From NCBI RefSeq assembly GCF_021168555.1, contig NZ_JAJOZS010000016.1, positions 51,734-106,253 on the forward strand: a DNA stretch of 54,520 nucleotides, given 5' to 3'. Within the stretch, counting starts at the first letter, position 1. The number at the start of each line of letters is the position of its first letter. The notes beneath the pieces were generated by a model. It was not told the DNA's origin. It made no database searches and saw nothing but the letters and a program-made list of their open reading frames with translations. The translations under genes were made by a program, and so were the position numbers. This document shows, in pieces, positions 1 through 8,757 of the stretch. This DNA comes from Stenotrophomonas sp. MMGLT7 (GTDB lineage: Bacteria > Pseudomonadota > Gammaproteobacteria > Xanthomonadales > Xanthomonadaceae).

Positions 1-41
1 TTATGCAAGGGCGGGGGTGGCGGGGCGGTTGTATCCGCTAC

Positions 42-53
42 GGGGGGGGGGGG
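42..53. repeat. Run of twelve G
   Basis: A 12-base G homopolymer sits directly beside a long GC hairpin. No gene can be supported in positions 1-90. The TTA at positions 1-3 could be the stop of a minus-strand gene outside the window, but this cannot be tested here. Runs like this are prone to length error in sequencing. Confidence 0.9.
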
Positions 54-82
54 CAGCGGCCGCCGATGGCGGCCGCTGCCCC
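50..82 (-). terminator. Hairpin downstream of the BON gene
   Basis: A 13-base perfect stem (GGCAGCGGCCGCC with its complement, three-base loop), extendable by G-C pairs, lies eight bases beyond the stop of the BON-domain gene. On the minus strand it is followed by C residues rather than U, so it is not a textbook intrinsic terminator, but its position fits transcript end formation or 3' protection. Confidence 0.45.
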
Positions 83-90
83 GCGAGGCT

Positions 91-453
91 TCAGTTGCGG
101 GCCGAAGCCGACACCGTCAGGCCGGAGGCATCGACGCTCTTCACGCCCTTGATGCCCTTGGCGACCTGTACCGCCTTGTCGTGCTCGGCCTTGCTCGGCA
201 CCACGCCGCTCAGCGATACCACGCCATTGACGGTCTCGACCTTCACGTCCGTGCCGGGGACGTTCTTGGTCGCCACCAGGTCGGCCTTCACCTTGGTGGT
301 GATCCAGGTGTCGCTTACCGGCTCCTGCGACTCGGCCTTGGCGTCATGGTGACGCGGCGGGTCAGCCGCGAATGCCTGGCCCGCGCCGAGCGCGATGCCC
401 AGGCCCAGCGCGATGGCGATCGGAGTACGGAAAATACGGTTGTGCTTGTTCAT
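91..453 (-). CDS. Periplasmic BON-domain protein
   Basis: A 120-residue exported protein. The N-terminus has a basic start, a hydrophobic stretch and a signal peptidase site near AQAFA-AD (about residue 29). Residues 50-118 form one BON domain, with the pattern TWITTKVKADL, then NGVVSLSGVV and a closing VKSVD. BON domains occur in OsmY and other envelope-stress proteins and are thought to bind phospholipid or other envelope surfaces. The ATG at 453 is chosen because GGGAGGATTCC precedes it at good spacing; an in-frame upstream start would bury the signal peptide. OsmY itself has two BON domains, so this is a single-domain relative. It appears monocistronic, with a hairpin after its stop. Confidence 0.85.
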   Translation of the reverse strand: MNKHNRIFRTPIAIALGLGIALGAGQAFAADPPRHHDAKAESQEPVSDTWITTKVKADLVATKNVPGTDVKVETVNGVVSLSGVVPSKAEHDKAVQVAKGIKGVKSVDASGLTVSASARN

Positions 454-623
454 GTGGAATCCTCCCGTTGGGTGTGCGTGGAGTCTGTCCGTCTGCACGT
501 ACAAGCAGCGTGACCGGCGGATGGGCGGTCGGTGAAAGGAAAATGTCGCTGCGCCGACGCATCGGCAACAAGCGCGATCGGACCGATGCTAAAGCCATCT
601 CCGCAGCGCCGGCAGAGCGAGGC

Positions 624-1946
624 TCATCGCTGCAACGGCGGTTCCTGCATCGCTCGCGATGGGCCGGCGTCGCCGCCCGCGCACTGTTGCAGCCGGTGCT
701 CGACCCAGCGTCGGTACAGCGTCGTGTGCAGGTTGTGCAGTGCCAGTTCGAAGGCATACGGGGTACGCGGATTGCGGTCCAGCAGCCGCGCGATGTGATA
801 GCCCACCGGTCGCGTCCCGCGTGGATGCACGTAGACGACGAAGCCCTGGTAGAACGGATCGGCTAGCAGGGCATCGATCTGCTCCAGCAGCGGCCGGTAC
901 TGCGCCGGCAACGCCGCGCGCAGCCGCGGGTCGCGCTCGTACAGCAGCCGTTCGAAGCGGCGCCGCGCATGGCCCGGCATCTGCCGCGCCAGCTCCCAGA
1001 CGCGCCGGTTGACGCGGTCGTAGTGGGCAAAGCCGCCGTGCATCGCCAGCGCCTGCGCCGCGGCCTCGCTCACGTCGACCACGACGAAGTTCTCGGCCTG
1101 GTTGTTGATGTCGTCCAGATACGAACGATCGAACACGTGCTCGATGAAGCCAGGCGCCCCCATGAACGCCTGCCGTCCCATCTCCGAGGTGCGCACCGCC
1201 TTGCCGTCGGCCAGGAACTCGCCGGCGCTGCTGCCCAGCAGGATGCTGGCGGTGCCGTGCAGGGTGAGGAAGGTGCCGATGGACAGTTCGTCGGCGCTGA
1301 ACTCCTGGTCGAAACCGGCGTCGCCGTAGAGTTCGCGCTGCGTCGCCAGTTGCGCCACCTGCCGACCCACCCCGCACTCGGAACGCACGTGGCCTACATA
1401 GAACGCATCCAGCGCCGCGGCGTTGCCTGCGGCCGGCCGGTAGCCGCGGCCGAAGCTCCTGAAGCGCTGCCATCCCTGCTGCGCGGCGCCGCGCGGGCCG
1501 AAGCCGATCCAGCCCAGCTGCAGCGCGGAAAATCGATAGCCCGGATTCCCCTCCAGGCGCGCGGCGGCGCGGCGGCTGGCGTCGCCCAGCTGGAAGGCGT
1601 AGGCGCAGATGCTGGCCGGATCCTCCAGCAATTCCCGCAGCAACTCCCGGCGCTGGGCCTCGTCGTAGTGGTCCGGGATCGCAAGGCGCAGGTCGCCGAG
1701 ATCCTGCGCCTCGGCCAGCGAGGCGCGCGTGCATGGCTGGCCGCGGTGATACTGCGGGTCAGCACCACTGCTGCGGGAAAAGCGCCAACCCAGCTGCTCG
1801 AGGAACTGCTGCAGGCAATCGGCCGATGCCGGTGTCGATGCCTGCAGCGGCGCCGAGGACAGGACCAGCGCCAGACAGGCCGCGGCCAGCCACAGGGCCA
1901 GGCGCGGCCTGCGGGAACCTGCGCGGCGTGGCCCCGCAGGCCTCAC
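624..1946 (-). CDS. Exported protein of unknown function
   Basis: A 440-residue protein that I do not recognise. It begins at a GTG five bases after the stop of the glycine-zipper gene, so the two are probably cotranscribed. The N-terminus is basic (SRRPR) followed by a hydrophobic segment ending near APLQA, which reads as a signal peptide. The mature part is soluble, Arg- and Glu-rich, with a conserved-looking centre (GTFLTLHGTASILLGSS, then MGRQAFMGAPGFIEHVFDR and NFVVVDVS) and a few Cys (DCLQQF, QPCTRA, SECGVG) that could form disulfides in the periplasm. It resembles proteins that adopt a papain- or NlpC-like fold only loosely, so no activity is assigned. Codon use matches its neighbours. 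Confidence 0.75.
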   Translation of the reverse strand: MRPAGPRRAGSRRPRLALWLAAACLALVLSSAPLQASTPASADCLQQFLEQLGWRFSRSSGADPQYHRGQPCTRASLAEAQDLGDLRLAIPDHYDEAQRRELLRELLEDPASICAYAFQLGDASRRAAARLEGNPGYRFSALQLGWIGFGPRGAAQQGWQRFRSFGRGYRPAAGNAAALDAFYVGHVRSECGVGRQVAQLATQRELYGDAGFDQEFSADELSIGTFLTLHGTASILLGSSAGEFLADGKAVRTSEMGRQAFMGAPGFIEHVFDRSYLDDINNQAENFVVVDVSEAAAQALAMHGGFAHYDRVNRRVWELARQMPGHARRRFERLLYERDPRLRAALPAQYRPLLEQIDALLADPFYQGFVVYVHPRGTRPVGYHIARLLDRNPRTPYAFELALHNLHTTLYRRWVEHRLQQCAGGDAGPSRAMQEPPLQR

Positions 1947-1951
1947 GCCGG

Positions 1952-2311
1952 TCAGCGGCGCTCGCAGACCGTTTCGACGACGCGGTCGCCCTTGGTCTGT
2001 TGCTGCTGGCCCTGCACGTAGCGCCCGGTGGCACCGCCTGCGACCGCGCCGCCCACGGTGGCCAGCTTGCGGCCGTTGCCCTTGCCGATCTGGTTGCCCA
2101 GCAGGCCGCCGACCACCGCACCGGCGGCCGTGCCGGTGACGCGATTCGGGTCGCGGCTGTTCTTCTGCACCTCGACCTTGTGGCACTTCACCTGGGTACC
2201 ATCGTTGAAGCGGCGGCCTTCGTCCTGCGGGCCGTAGGTCTGCGCAGAAGCCAGCGGCGCGACGAGCATCAGCGCCAATGCCATGCCGCAAACGGTATGG
2301 GTGTTCTTCAT
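1952..2311 (-). CDS. Glycine-zipper 2TM domain protein
   Basis: A 119-residue exported protein. A cleavable signal peptide ends near LASAQ-T. The central part carries a glycine-zipper of the Rick_17kDa/2TM type: AAGAVVGGLLGNQIGKGNG followed by TVGGAVAGGATGRY, glycines spaced every four residues as in SlyB and other small outer-membrane lipoproteins. A Cys pair (KCHKVEV and ETVCERR) may form a disulfide. There is no lipobox, so unlike SlyB it is not an obvious lipoprotein. The ATG at 2311 is chosen because AGGTG stands in front of it (GGAGGTGCTAC). The next gene starts five bases after its stop. Confidence 0.85.
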   Translation of the reverse strand: MKNTHTVCGMALALMLVAPLASAQTYGPQDEGRRFNDGTQVKCHKVEVQKNSRDPNRVTGTAAGAVVGGLLGNQIGKGNGRKLATVGGAVAGGATGRYVQGQQQQTKGDRVVETVCERR

Positions 2312-2444
2312 GTAGCACCTCCGGGTTGCCTGCGGCCCGCGCATATGGATGCACGGGCCTCGTAGCGGAGGATGCTGCTACCGACGCCGGGAACGGCCCG
2401 TGAAACGCAGCGCCGGCCATTCAGCAGGGAGCATGGCCCCGGCG

Positions 2445-3026
2445 TCACTGCTGCGGCGGCACCGGCGGCGCGGCGCCGGATTCGGCCGACGCCCCCGCCT
2501 GCGCGGCCGGCAGGTAGGACCGCAGCCGCTCGAAGAAATGCTCGTAGAACGTCCCGTCCTGGACGGTGCTGCTGGCAACGCGCACCAGCGAATCGTCGCT
2601 GCTGCCGAACGGCAGCGACACCGAACCGAAGGCGCCTACGCCCACGCTGGCCGAGTTGGCGCTCTTCTTCAATGCGTAGCGGTCCTGCAGCGCGCTGACG
2701 AACACCCAGCTCCTGTCCGCCCCCTGCGCCACGCAGGAAACGCGCAGGACGAGCTGCTCGTGCTCGTCGTCCTTGGGCTGGAAGTTCTTGCTCGCCTCCA
2801 CGCTGCCGGCATCGGCCTTGGCGACGATGTAGCCCTGGCTCAGCAAGGCCTGGCGCGCTGCCTCGCACGCCTGCGTCGACGGCACGTCGATGCTGCGCGA
2901 GTAGGTGTCGCCGGAGTTGAAGGACTCGCGCGACAGCATGCTGTCGCCCTTGGCGCCGCCGCAGCCGGCGAGCGCGGTGACCGCGGCCGCGAGCAGGCCC
3001 GCGCGGATACAGCGTGAAGAAACCAT
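2445..3026 (-). CDS. DUF2242-family lipoprotein
   Basis: A 193-residue predicted lipoprotein. The signal sequence ends in a lipobox, LAGC, with the lipidated Cys at residue 22. The body reads STQACEAARQALLSQGY, VEASKNFQPKDDEHEQL and a hydrophobic beta-rich middle, which matches the DUF2242 family as I know it; its role is not known. The tail is Ala/Pro-rich. The ATG at 3026 has GGA at seven bases spacing; an in-frame ATG at 3038 is possible but has a cramped ribosome site. It is divergent from the phosphatase-fold gene at 3188, so the 160 bases between hold both promoters. Confidence 0.75.
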   Translation of the reverse strand: MVSSRCIRAGLLAAAVTALAGCGGAKGDSMLSRESFNSGDTYSRSIDVPSTQACEAARQALLSQGYIVAKADAGSVEASKNFQPKDDEHEQLVLRVSCVAQGADRSWVFVSALQDRYALKKSANSASVGVGAFGSVSLPFGSSDDSLVRVASSTVQDGTFYEHFFERLRSYLPAAQAGASAESGAAPPVPPQQ

Positions 3027-3187
3027 GATCGTATCCATATGCCTGTAAGACATCGCCACGAGAATATCGCCAACCCCACCCATGCACGCGCTTGCGACCA
3101 TTCCCCGCTTATCCGCCGGTTAGCCTATTCTCGCCTCCAACGGCGCGGCACCGGTCGCCTGCCAGCATCCCGCCGATGGATCCCGAA

Positions 3188-4051
3188 ATGTCCACGACAC
3201 CCCGTCTCCCCGCATGCAGGCCCTCGGTACGGCTCCTGCTCGCGGCCCTGCTGCTGTGCGCGACCCCGGCGATGGCCGCCGATGCGCTGCAGGTGATGTC
3301 GTTCAATGTCCGCACGCCGGTCGATCGCGACGGCGACAAGCGCTGGGAAGTCCGGCGCGAGGCGATGGTGGCGCTGCTGCGCGAGCGGCGCCCGGACGTG
3401 GTCGGCACCCAGGAACTGGTCCGCGAACAGGCCGACTATCTGGTCCGGCACCTGCCCGGCTACCGCTGGTTCGGCACCGGTCGCAGCGGCGACGACAGCG
3501 ACGAGCACATGGGCGTGCTGTACGACCCGGCCAGGCTGGAGGTGATCGAATCGGGCGACTTCTGGCTGTCCGACACCCCGGACACGGCCGGCAGCATCAG
3601 CTGGGGCAACATCATGCCGCGCATGGTGACCTGGGCACTGTTCGAGCGCCGCAGCGATCGCCGGCGCTTCTATCTGTTCAATACCCACCTGCCCTACCGC
3701 GACCAGGACGAGCCGGCCCGCGTGCGCAGCGCCGGGCTGATCCTGTCGCGGCTGCACGCGCTCCCGGCCGGCATCCCGGTGGTGGTCACCGGCGATTTCA
3801 ACACGATGCCGGCATCGCCGACCCACCGCGCCTTCACCGCGCAGTTGGCCGACGCACGCGAAAGCGCACGCCGTCGCGAGGGGCCGGCGGCGACGTTCAA
3901 CGGCTTCGGCGACGAGGCACGCAACCGGATCGACTGGATCCTGGTGCGCGGCTTCCGCGTCGAACGCTTCGCCACGCTTGCCGACCGCCCGCACGGCATC
4001 CTGCCTTCGGACCACTTCCCGGTAGTGGCCGAGCTGCACTGGCCGGATTGA
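3188..4051 (+). CDS. Secreted endonuclease/exonuclease/phosphatase-family protein
   Basis: A 287-residue protein with a signal peptide (hydrophobic stretch ending near AMAADA, about residue 31) and a complete EEP (exonuclease III/DNase I-like) domain. Visible catalytic motifs are MSFNVR near residue 37, GTQEL with the metal-binding Glu near residue 75, GDFNTMP near residue 201 and the terminal SDHFPV near residue 275. Substrate cannot be read from sequence: family members cut nucleic acid, dephosphorylate phosphoinositides or cleave sphingomyelin. Export and the short form favour an extracellular phosphodiesterase or nuclease. The ATG at 3188 has GGA seven bases upstream. A GTAG palindrome follows 70 bases after the stop. 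Confidence 0.85.
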   Translation: MSTTPRLPACRPSVRLLLAALLLCATPAMAADALQVMSFNVRTPVDRDGDKRWEVRREAMVALLRERRPDVVGTQELVREQADYLVRHLPGYRWFGTGRSGDDSDEHMGVLYDPARLEVIESGDFWLSDTPDTAGSISWGNIMPRMVTWALFERRSDRRRFYLFNTHLPYRDQDEPARVRSAGLILSRLHALPAGIPVVVTGDFNTMPASPTHRAFTAQLADARESARRREGPAATFNGFGDEARNRIDWILVRGFRVERFATLADRPHGILPSDHFPVVAELHWPD

Positions 4052-4121
4052 ACCCTGCCACGCACAGGCTCGCCGCGCAGCCCGTTTTCCCTGCAGCTTA
4101 TTGGAGCCGATACCGCCTCCT

Positions 4122-4189
4122 GTAGGAGCGACTTCAGTCGCGATGGGGCTCTACCGGCAAAGCCCCATCGCGACTGAAGTCGCTCCTAC
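4122..4189. repeat. GTAG-type REP palindrome
   Basis: A long imperfect palindrome that begins GTAGGAGCGACTTCAGTCGC and ends with the complement of that sequence, with GGGGCT/AGCCCC forming the inner stem. Palindromic elements with a terminal GTAG are widespread in Xanthomonadaceae (described in Stenotrophomonas as SMAG elements). It lies between convergent genes and could serve as a transcript-end structure. A closely related copy is at 30077-30144. Confidence 0.85.
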
Positions 4190-4476
4190 GTCGCTCCTGC
4201 ACGGAATCGTGAGCAGCTTCCTAGCCTCGGGCCTGCGGCGCCATCGACACCGGGCCCAAACGAAAACGCGCCACCGTTGCCGATGGCGCGCCTGTCAGGG
4301 CCCAGGTCGAGGCGATCAACCACGTAGCCGGGTAAGCGCAGTGCACCTTGGGACAGCCGGCGCGTCCCCGCGATGCGGGGGCGGCCTTTGACCTAGCCAG
4401 GGCCAGGGCTTGCCGCCCCACGCGTCCGACGCGACGCGCCGTCTACGCGCCGACGCGCCGGAGCGGACGAAGCCGA
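4190..4476. other. Intergenic region, no supported gene
   Basis: No credible coding sequence. It holds a truncated echo of the REP tail (TCGCTCCTGC), a terminator-like hairpin at 4257-4290 on the minus strand, and a further short stem CCCCGC-ATGC-GGGG near 4364. The stretch 4295-4476 between the prc stop and that terminator could be a long 3' untranslated region or an RNA. Confidence 0.5.
4257..4290 (-). terminator. Intrinsic terminator, minus strand
   Basis: Inverted repeat CGCGCCA/TGGCGCG with a ten-base loop, followed on the minus strand by TTTTCGTTT. It lies about 190 bases downstream of the prc stop and is the first terminator-like structure in that direction. Confidence 0.6.
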
Positions 4477-6651
4477 TCAGTCGGCCCAGCGGCCCGGTGC
4501 AGTGGACTGCGGCAGCACCTGCGCCGACAGCGGACGATCGTGCTCCAGCAGGTTCACCGCATCGGCCAGGATCGAGGCCGACTCGCGCAGCAGCGGATCC
4601 GGGCGCTTGTCGGCCAGCTTCTCGCGCGCGGCGTCCTTGACGATGTCGCGCTCGCTCAGCGCCAGGCCGTCGTCGCTGCTGTCGTCGGCCAGCGGATCCA
4701 GCGGCAGGCCCAGCTGCTTGCGGACCTCCTGGCGCTGCTTGCGCTGGTCGTCCTGCTTCTGCCGCTCGGCGCGGCGCTCGGCCTCGTTGAGCACGACGTA
4801 CTTCTTGGCCGCTTCCTCGCGGAACTGGCGCACGTCCTGCTCCCACCACTGGAATTCCTTGTCCGAGGCGATGCGGCTTTCGTGCAGCGCGTCGAGCCGG
4901 GGCAGCAGCGGGGCGAAGTTGCCGTACTGGGTGTGCGGCACCGAGGCGATGCGGGTCCACGGCAGCGCGTTGTCGTAGGTGCTCTCGCCGAACTCGGTGG
5001 CATCGACGCTGGCCGGGAAGGCGATGTCCGGCACCACGCCCTTGTGCTGGGTGCTGGAGCCGCTGACGCGGAAGAACTGGGCGATGGTCAGCTTGACCTG
5101 GCCGAAGCGCGCGCCCTCGCTGCCCGGCCAGCGGTCCAGGTCGACGATGTTCTGCACCGTGCCCTTGCCGAAGCTGGTCTCGCCGATGACCAGGCCGCGG
5201 CCGTAGTCCTGGATGGCGCCGGCGAAGATCTCCGAGGCCGAGGCCGAACCGCGGTTGATCAGCACCGCCAGCGGGCCGTCCCACGCCACTTCCTGGCTGC
5301 GGTCGCCGTTGACGGTGACGCGGCCGCCGGACTCGCGCACCTGCACCACCGGTCCCTGCTCGATGAACAGGCCGGTCAGCTCGATCGCCTCGTCCAGCGA
5401 GCCGCCGCCGTTGTTGCGCAGGTCCAGCACCACGCCGTCGAGCTTGTCGGCCTTGAACCCGGCCAGCAGCTTGGCGACGTCGCGGGTGGCCGAGGCGTAG
5501 TCGGTCGCGTTGCGGCGGCGGCCCTCGAAGTCCTGGTAGAAGCCCGGCAGCTTGATGATGCCGATGCGGCGTGCGGGCTCGCCGTTCTGCCCGGGGATCT
5601 CCATGGTCTCGCCCTTGGCCGCCTGCTCGGCCAGGCGTACCTTCTGCCGGGTCAGGGTCAGGGTGCGGTGCGGGCCGTCCACGCCGGCCTCGGCTGGGAT
5701 GTACTCCAGCCGCACCAGGGTGTCGGCCTTGCCGCGGATCTTGGCCACCACGTCGTCGATGCGCCAGCCGATCACGTCCTCGACCGGGCCGGACTTGTCC
5801 TGGCCGACGCCGACGATGCGGTCGCCCGGCTTGAGCACGCCGTTGACCGCGGCCGGACCGCCCGGGATGACCTCGCGGATCACCACCATGTCGTCCTGCT
5901 TCTGCAGCTGCGCGCCGATGCCTTCCAGCGACAGCGACATCTGCTGGTTGAAGTTCTCGGCAGTGCGCGGTGTGAAGTAGTCGGTATGCGGATCGACCGC
6001 GTTGGTGTAGGCGTTGAGGAAGAACTGGAACACGTCCTCGCTCTTGAGCTCGCCCACCGACTTGGCCAGGTTGGCGTAGCGCTTGTCCAGGGTCTTGCGG
6101 ATGTCGGCCGACTGCTTGCCGGCCAGCTTCAGCCGCAGCCAGTCGTTCATCACCGACTTGCGCCACAGATCGTCGAGCTCGGCGCTGTTGGCCGGCCACG
6201 CCGCGTCCTTGCGGTCGTACTCGAACTTCTCGTCGCCGTCGAAGGCGAAATCCTGGTTCAGCAGCTTGCGCGCGAAGGCGATGCGATCGTTCACGCGCTG
6301 CTTGTAGATGGCGAACACCTCGAACGCCGGGTCCAGCTCGCCGTTGCGGATCGCCGTGCCGACCTGCGCCTGGAACGGCGCGAAGCGGTCGATGTCGGCC
6401 TGGGTGAAGAACTGCTTGCCGCCGTCCAGCGTCTCCAGGTAGCGCTTGAACACGTCCTTCTGCATCGCCTCGTCCATCGGCCGCGGGCGATAGGCATAGC
6501 GGCTGTCCGACAGCAGGCCGTAGACCAGCTTGGAGGTGGTGGACTGGTCGGCGGTGGCGGCCGACGGCAGCGGCGCGTCTGCGCGCGCCAGCAGCGCCAG
6601 GGGCGCCGTCAACGCGAGGGCGAGCAGGAACGCGGGGGCTTTGTATTTCAT
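4477..6651 (-). CDS. prc: Tail-specific periplasmic protease Prc
   Basis: A 724-residue C-terminal processing protease (family S41; E. coli Prc is 682). A signal peptide ends near LLARADAP. Order: signal, N-terminal TSP domain with SDSRYAYRPRPMDE, a PDZ domain containing LEGIGAQLQKQDD and PGDRIVGVGQ, the S41 catalytic core, and a charged C-terminal extension. The catalytic dyad is visible: Ser471 in RGSASASE and Lys496 in SFGKGTVQ, 25 apart as in E. coli (430/455), with the matching Asp in QDYGRG. Prc degrades proteins with apolar C-termini and trims envelope proteins such as murein hydrolases. The start at 6651 is supported by the signal peptide. It appears to stand alone. Confidence 0.95.
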   Translation of the reverse strand: MKYKAPAFLLALALTAPLALLARADAPLPSAATADQSTTSKLVYGLLSDSRYAYRPRPMDEAMQKDVFKRYLETLDGGKQFFTQADIDRFAPFQAQVGTAIRNGELDPAFEVFAIYKQRVNDRIAFARKLLNQDFAFDGDEKFEYDRKDAAWPANSAELDDLWRKSVMNDWLRLKLAGKQSADIRKTLDKRYANLAKSVGELKSEDVFQFFLNAYTNAVDPHTDYFTPRTAENFNQQMSLSLEGIGAQLQKQDDMVVIREVIPGGPAAVNGVLKPGDRIVGVGQDKSGPVEDVIGWRIDDVVAKIRGKADTLVRLEYIPAEAGVDGPHRTLTLTRQKVRLAEQAAKGETMEIPGQNGEPARRIGIIKLPGFYQDFEGRRRNATDYASATRDVAKLLAGFKADKLDGVVLDLRNNGGGSLDEAIELTGLFIEQGPVVQVRESGGRVTVNGDRSQEVAWDGPLAVLINRGSASASEIFAGAIQDYGRGLVIGETSFGKGTVQNIVDLDRWPGSEGARFGQVKLTIAQFFRVSGSSTQHKGVVPDIAFPASVDATEFGESTYDNALPWTRIASVPHTQYGNFAPLLPRLDALHESRIASDKEFQWWEQDVRQFREEAAKKYVVLNEAERRAERQKQDDQRKQRQEVRKQLGLPLDPLADDSSDDGLALSERDIVKDAAREKLADKRPDPLLRESASILADAVNLLEHDRPLSAQVLPQSTAPGRWAD

Positions 6652-7024
6652 CGGGTTACTCTCGGCTACCGGCCGTGGGGAGGCTGTGCTGCATATGGAC
6701 AACATGACAGTGCCTAAAGTTGCCGCACTTGTCATCTGCCGTTGCAGCCCAGCCTAGCGGCGTGCCTGTAGCGAAATGTGAACGGGTCCCGGCCGGAGTT
6801 CCTGCCCGCCGGCCACAAGGCAGGAACGAGCAGCTCCCTTCTCCCGCTTGCGGGGGAAGGTGGCGCGTAGCGCCGGATGGGGGAGCTTTTGCCGTGGCTC
6901 TCCCATGCTCCGAATAGCCCCCATCCGCCCTTCGGGCACCTTCCCCCGCAAGCGGGAGAAGGCGATCCCAGGATCGGATGCAGGTCAATGCGGCCGATGC
7001 TTCGGCCGCGCTCGCGACGCCGCC
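6652..7024. other. Intergenic region between prc and lipA
   Basis: No gene supported. Contains the prc promoter region, a hairpin GTTCCTGCC/GGCAGGAAC at 6798-6827 that could end the lipA transcript, and the large palindromic element at 6837-6962. Confidence 0.6.
6837..6962. repeat. Long imperfect inverted repeat, MITE-like
   Basis: Two arms of about 46 bases face each other: CCTTCTCCCGCTTGCGGGGG...GATGGGGG on the left and CCCCCATC...CCCCCGCAAGCGGGAG on the right. Each arm also contains its own small hairpin (CCCGCTTGCGGG). The centre is about 35 bases. Elements of this type recur between genes in xanthomonads. No open reading frame is inside, so it would be non-autonomous. Confidence 0.75.
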
Positions 7025-8056
7025 TCAGGCCACCACGCCCGCCCCGGCTGCCTGCCGGTCTGCGTGGTAGGACGAGCGCACCATCGGCCCGGAGGCGACG
7101 TGGTGGAAGCCCAGCTCGTTGCCGTAGACCTCCAGCTCCTTGTACTCGTCCGGCGTCCAGTAGCGCATCACCGGGTGGTGGTGCGGGGTCGGCTGCAGGT
7201 ACTGGCCGATGGTGACCATCTCCACGTCGTGCTCGCGCAGGTCGCGCAGCGTGGCCCGCACCTGCTCCATCGTCTCGCCCAGGCCGAGCATGATGCCGGA
7301 CTTGGTGGCGATGTCCGGGTGCTGGGCCTTGAACTTCTGCAGCAGGGTCAGCGACCACTTGTAGTCGGCGCCCGGACGCACGTTCGGGTACAGGTCCGGC
7401 ACCGTCTCGATGTTGTGGTTGAACACGTCCGGCGGGTTGCTGGCCAGGATCTCCAGCGCCCGCTCCATGCGTCCCTTGCCGCGGAAATCCGGGGTCAGGA
7501 TCTCGATGCGGGTCCCCGGCGAGCTGGCCCGGACCGCGCCGATGCAGTCGGCGAAATGCTGGGCACCGCCATCGCGCAGGTCGTCGCGGTCGACGCTGGT
7601 CACCACCACGTACTTGAGCCGCATGGCCGCCACGGTGGCCGCCAGGCTGGCCGGCTCGCCGGCATCGGGCGGCTTCGGACGGCCGTGGGCGACGTCGCAG
7701 AACGAGCAGCGGCGAGTGCAGACCTCGCCCAGGATCATGAAGGTGGCGGTGCCGTGGCCGAAGCACTCGTGGATGTTCGGGCAGCTGGCCTCCTCGCACA
7801 CCGTGACCAGGCGGTTCTCGCGCAGCTTGGCCTTGAGGTTCTGCACCGCGTTGCCCGAGGGGATGCGCACGCGGATCCAGGTGGGCTTGCGCAGCACCGG
7901 GGCGTCGGCGAACTGCACCGGCGAGCGCCCGATCTTGTCCCCGCCGAGCTGTTTCACGCCCTGCTGGAGCTGGCCCTGCTGGAGCTGGCCGGCCGGCGCC
8001 GGGGCCGGCTCGGGAACGACCTGCAGGGGGATGGAACGTGCGCTGGGCTGGTTCAT
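7025..8056 (-). CDS. lipA: Lipoyl synthase LipA
   Basis: A 343-residue radical SAM enzyme that inserts two sulfur atoms into octanoyl groups on the lipoyl domains of pyruvate and 2-oxoglutarate dehydrogenases and the glycine cleavage system. Both iron-sulfur sites are visible: the auxiliary cluster Cys in [12 protein letters not shown] (CX4CX5C) and the radical SAM triad in CTRRCSFC (CX3CX2C), with the terminal Ser ligand in VRSSYHAD. It starts 17 bases after lipB and is read with it: LipB first transfers octanoate from acyl carrier protein. The N-terminal 40 residues form a Gln-rich extension ([14 protein letters not shown]) that looks low in complexity. Confidence 0.97.
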   Translation of the reverse strand: MNQPSARSIPLQVVPEPAPAPAGQLQQGQLQQGVKQLGGDKIGRSPVQFADAPVLRKPTWIRVRIPSGNAVQNLKAKLRENRLVTVCEEASCPNIHECFGHGTATFMILGEVCTRRCSFCDVAHGRPKPPDAGEPASLAATVAAMRLKYVVVTSVDRDDLRDGGAQHFADCIGAVRASSPGTRIEILTPDFRGKGRMERALEILASNPPDVFNHNIETVPDLYPNVRPGADYKWSLTLLQKFKAQHPDIATKSGIMLGLGETMEQVRATLRDLREHDVEMVTIGQYLQPTPHHHPVMRYWTPDEYKELEVYGNELGFHHVASGPMVRSSYHADRQAAGAGVVA

Positions 8057-8073
8057 GGCGGTATCGGCTCGTT

Positions 8074-8757
8074 TCAGGCCCCGGCGTCGAGCCCGGGCAG
8101 TTCGGAAAGGGGTTGCAGGCGCAGGCCGAACTGGCGCGCCAGCTGTTCAAGCAGGACGGGCTTGACCGCTTCCATGCCGGAGGGACCGCCCAAGTCTAGC
8201 AGCGAGGTCACCCGCAATCCGGCGTAGCCGCACGGATTGATGCGCTGGAACGGCTCCAGGTCCATCGAGACGTTGAACGCCAGGCCGTGGAAGGTGCAGC
8301 CGTGGCGCACGCGGATGCCGAGCGCGGCGATCTTGGCGTCGGCCACGTACACCCCGGGCGCGCCCTCGCGGCGCGCGGCGGCGATGTTCCACTCGTCCAG
8401 CGTATCGATCACCGCCTGCTCGATGCGGCACACGTAGTCGCGCACGCCGACCTTCAGCCGGCGCAGGTCGAGCAGCGGGTAGACCACGATCTGGCCGGGG
8501 CCGTGGTAGGTCACCTGGCCGCCGCGGTCGACATGGATCACCGGGATCTCGCCCGGCGCGAGCACGTGCTCGGGCTTGCCGGCCTGGCCGAGGGTGAACA
8601 CCGGATCGTGCTCGACCACCCACAGCTCGTCGGCGGCGGCCTCGTCGCGCGCGTCGGTGAAGCGCTGCATCGCGTGCCACACCGGCTCGTAGGCCTGGCG
8701 TCCCAGGTCGCGCACGAGGGCCGGATGCAGCGCCGGCACGGCCGTCACAGCGTCCAC
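8074..8757 (-). CDS. lipB: Octanoyltransferase LipB
   Basis: A 227-residue protein that moves octanoate from acyl carrier protein to lipoyl domains, forming a thioester on a Cys. The family signature is complete: [12 protein letters not shown], the catalytic Lys in [11 protein letters not shown] and the catalytic Cys in [14 protein letters not shown]. The start is either the GTG at 8757 or the GTG at 8748, which overlaps the ybeD stop as GTGA; both keep the domain whole. The gene is translationally coupled to ybeD upstream and followed by lipA. Confidence 0.96.
   Translation of the reverse strand: MDAVTAVPALHPALVRDLGRQAYEPVWHAMQRFTDARDEAAADELWVVEHDPVFTLGQAGKPEHVLAPGEIPVIHVDRGGQVTYHGPGQIVVYPLLDLRRLKVGVRDYVCRIEQAVIDTLDEWNIAAARREGAPGVYVADAKIAALGIRVRHGCTFHGLAFNVSMDLEPFQRINPCGYAGLRVTSLLDLGGPSGMEAVKPVLLEQLARQFGLRLQPLSELPGLDAGA

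Noticed and set aside
42-53. Phase-variable homopolymer switch
   Set aside because: The G run is outside any supported coding region and not placed between promoter boxes of a visible gene, so no switching role can be argued.
4348-6717. A 789-codon open frame on the plus strand across prc
   Set aside because: Antisense of an intact S41 protease with all catalytic residues; composition is typical of a GC-driven shadow frame.
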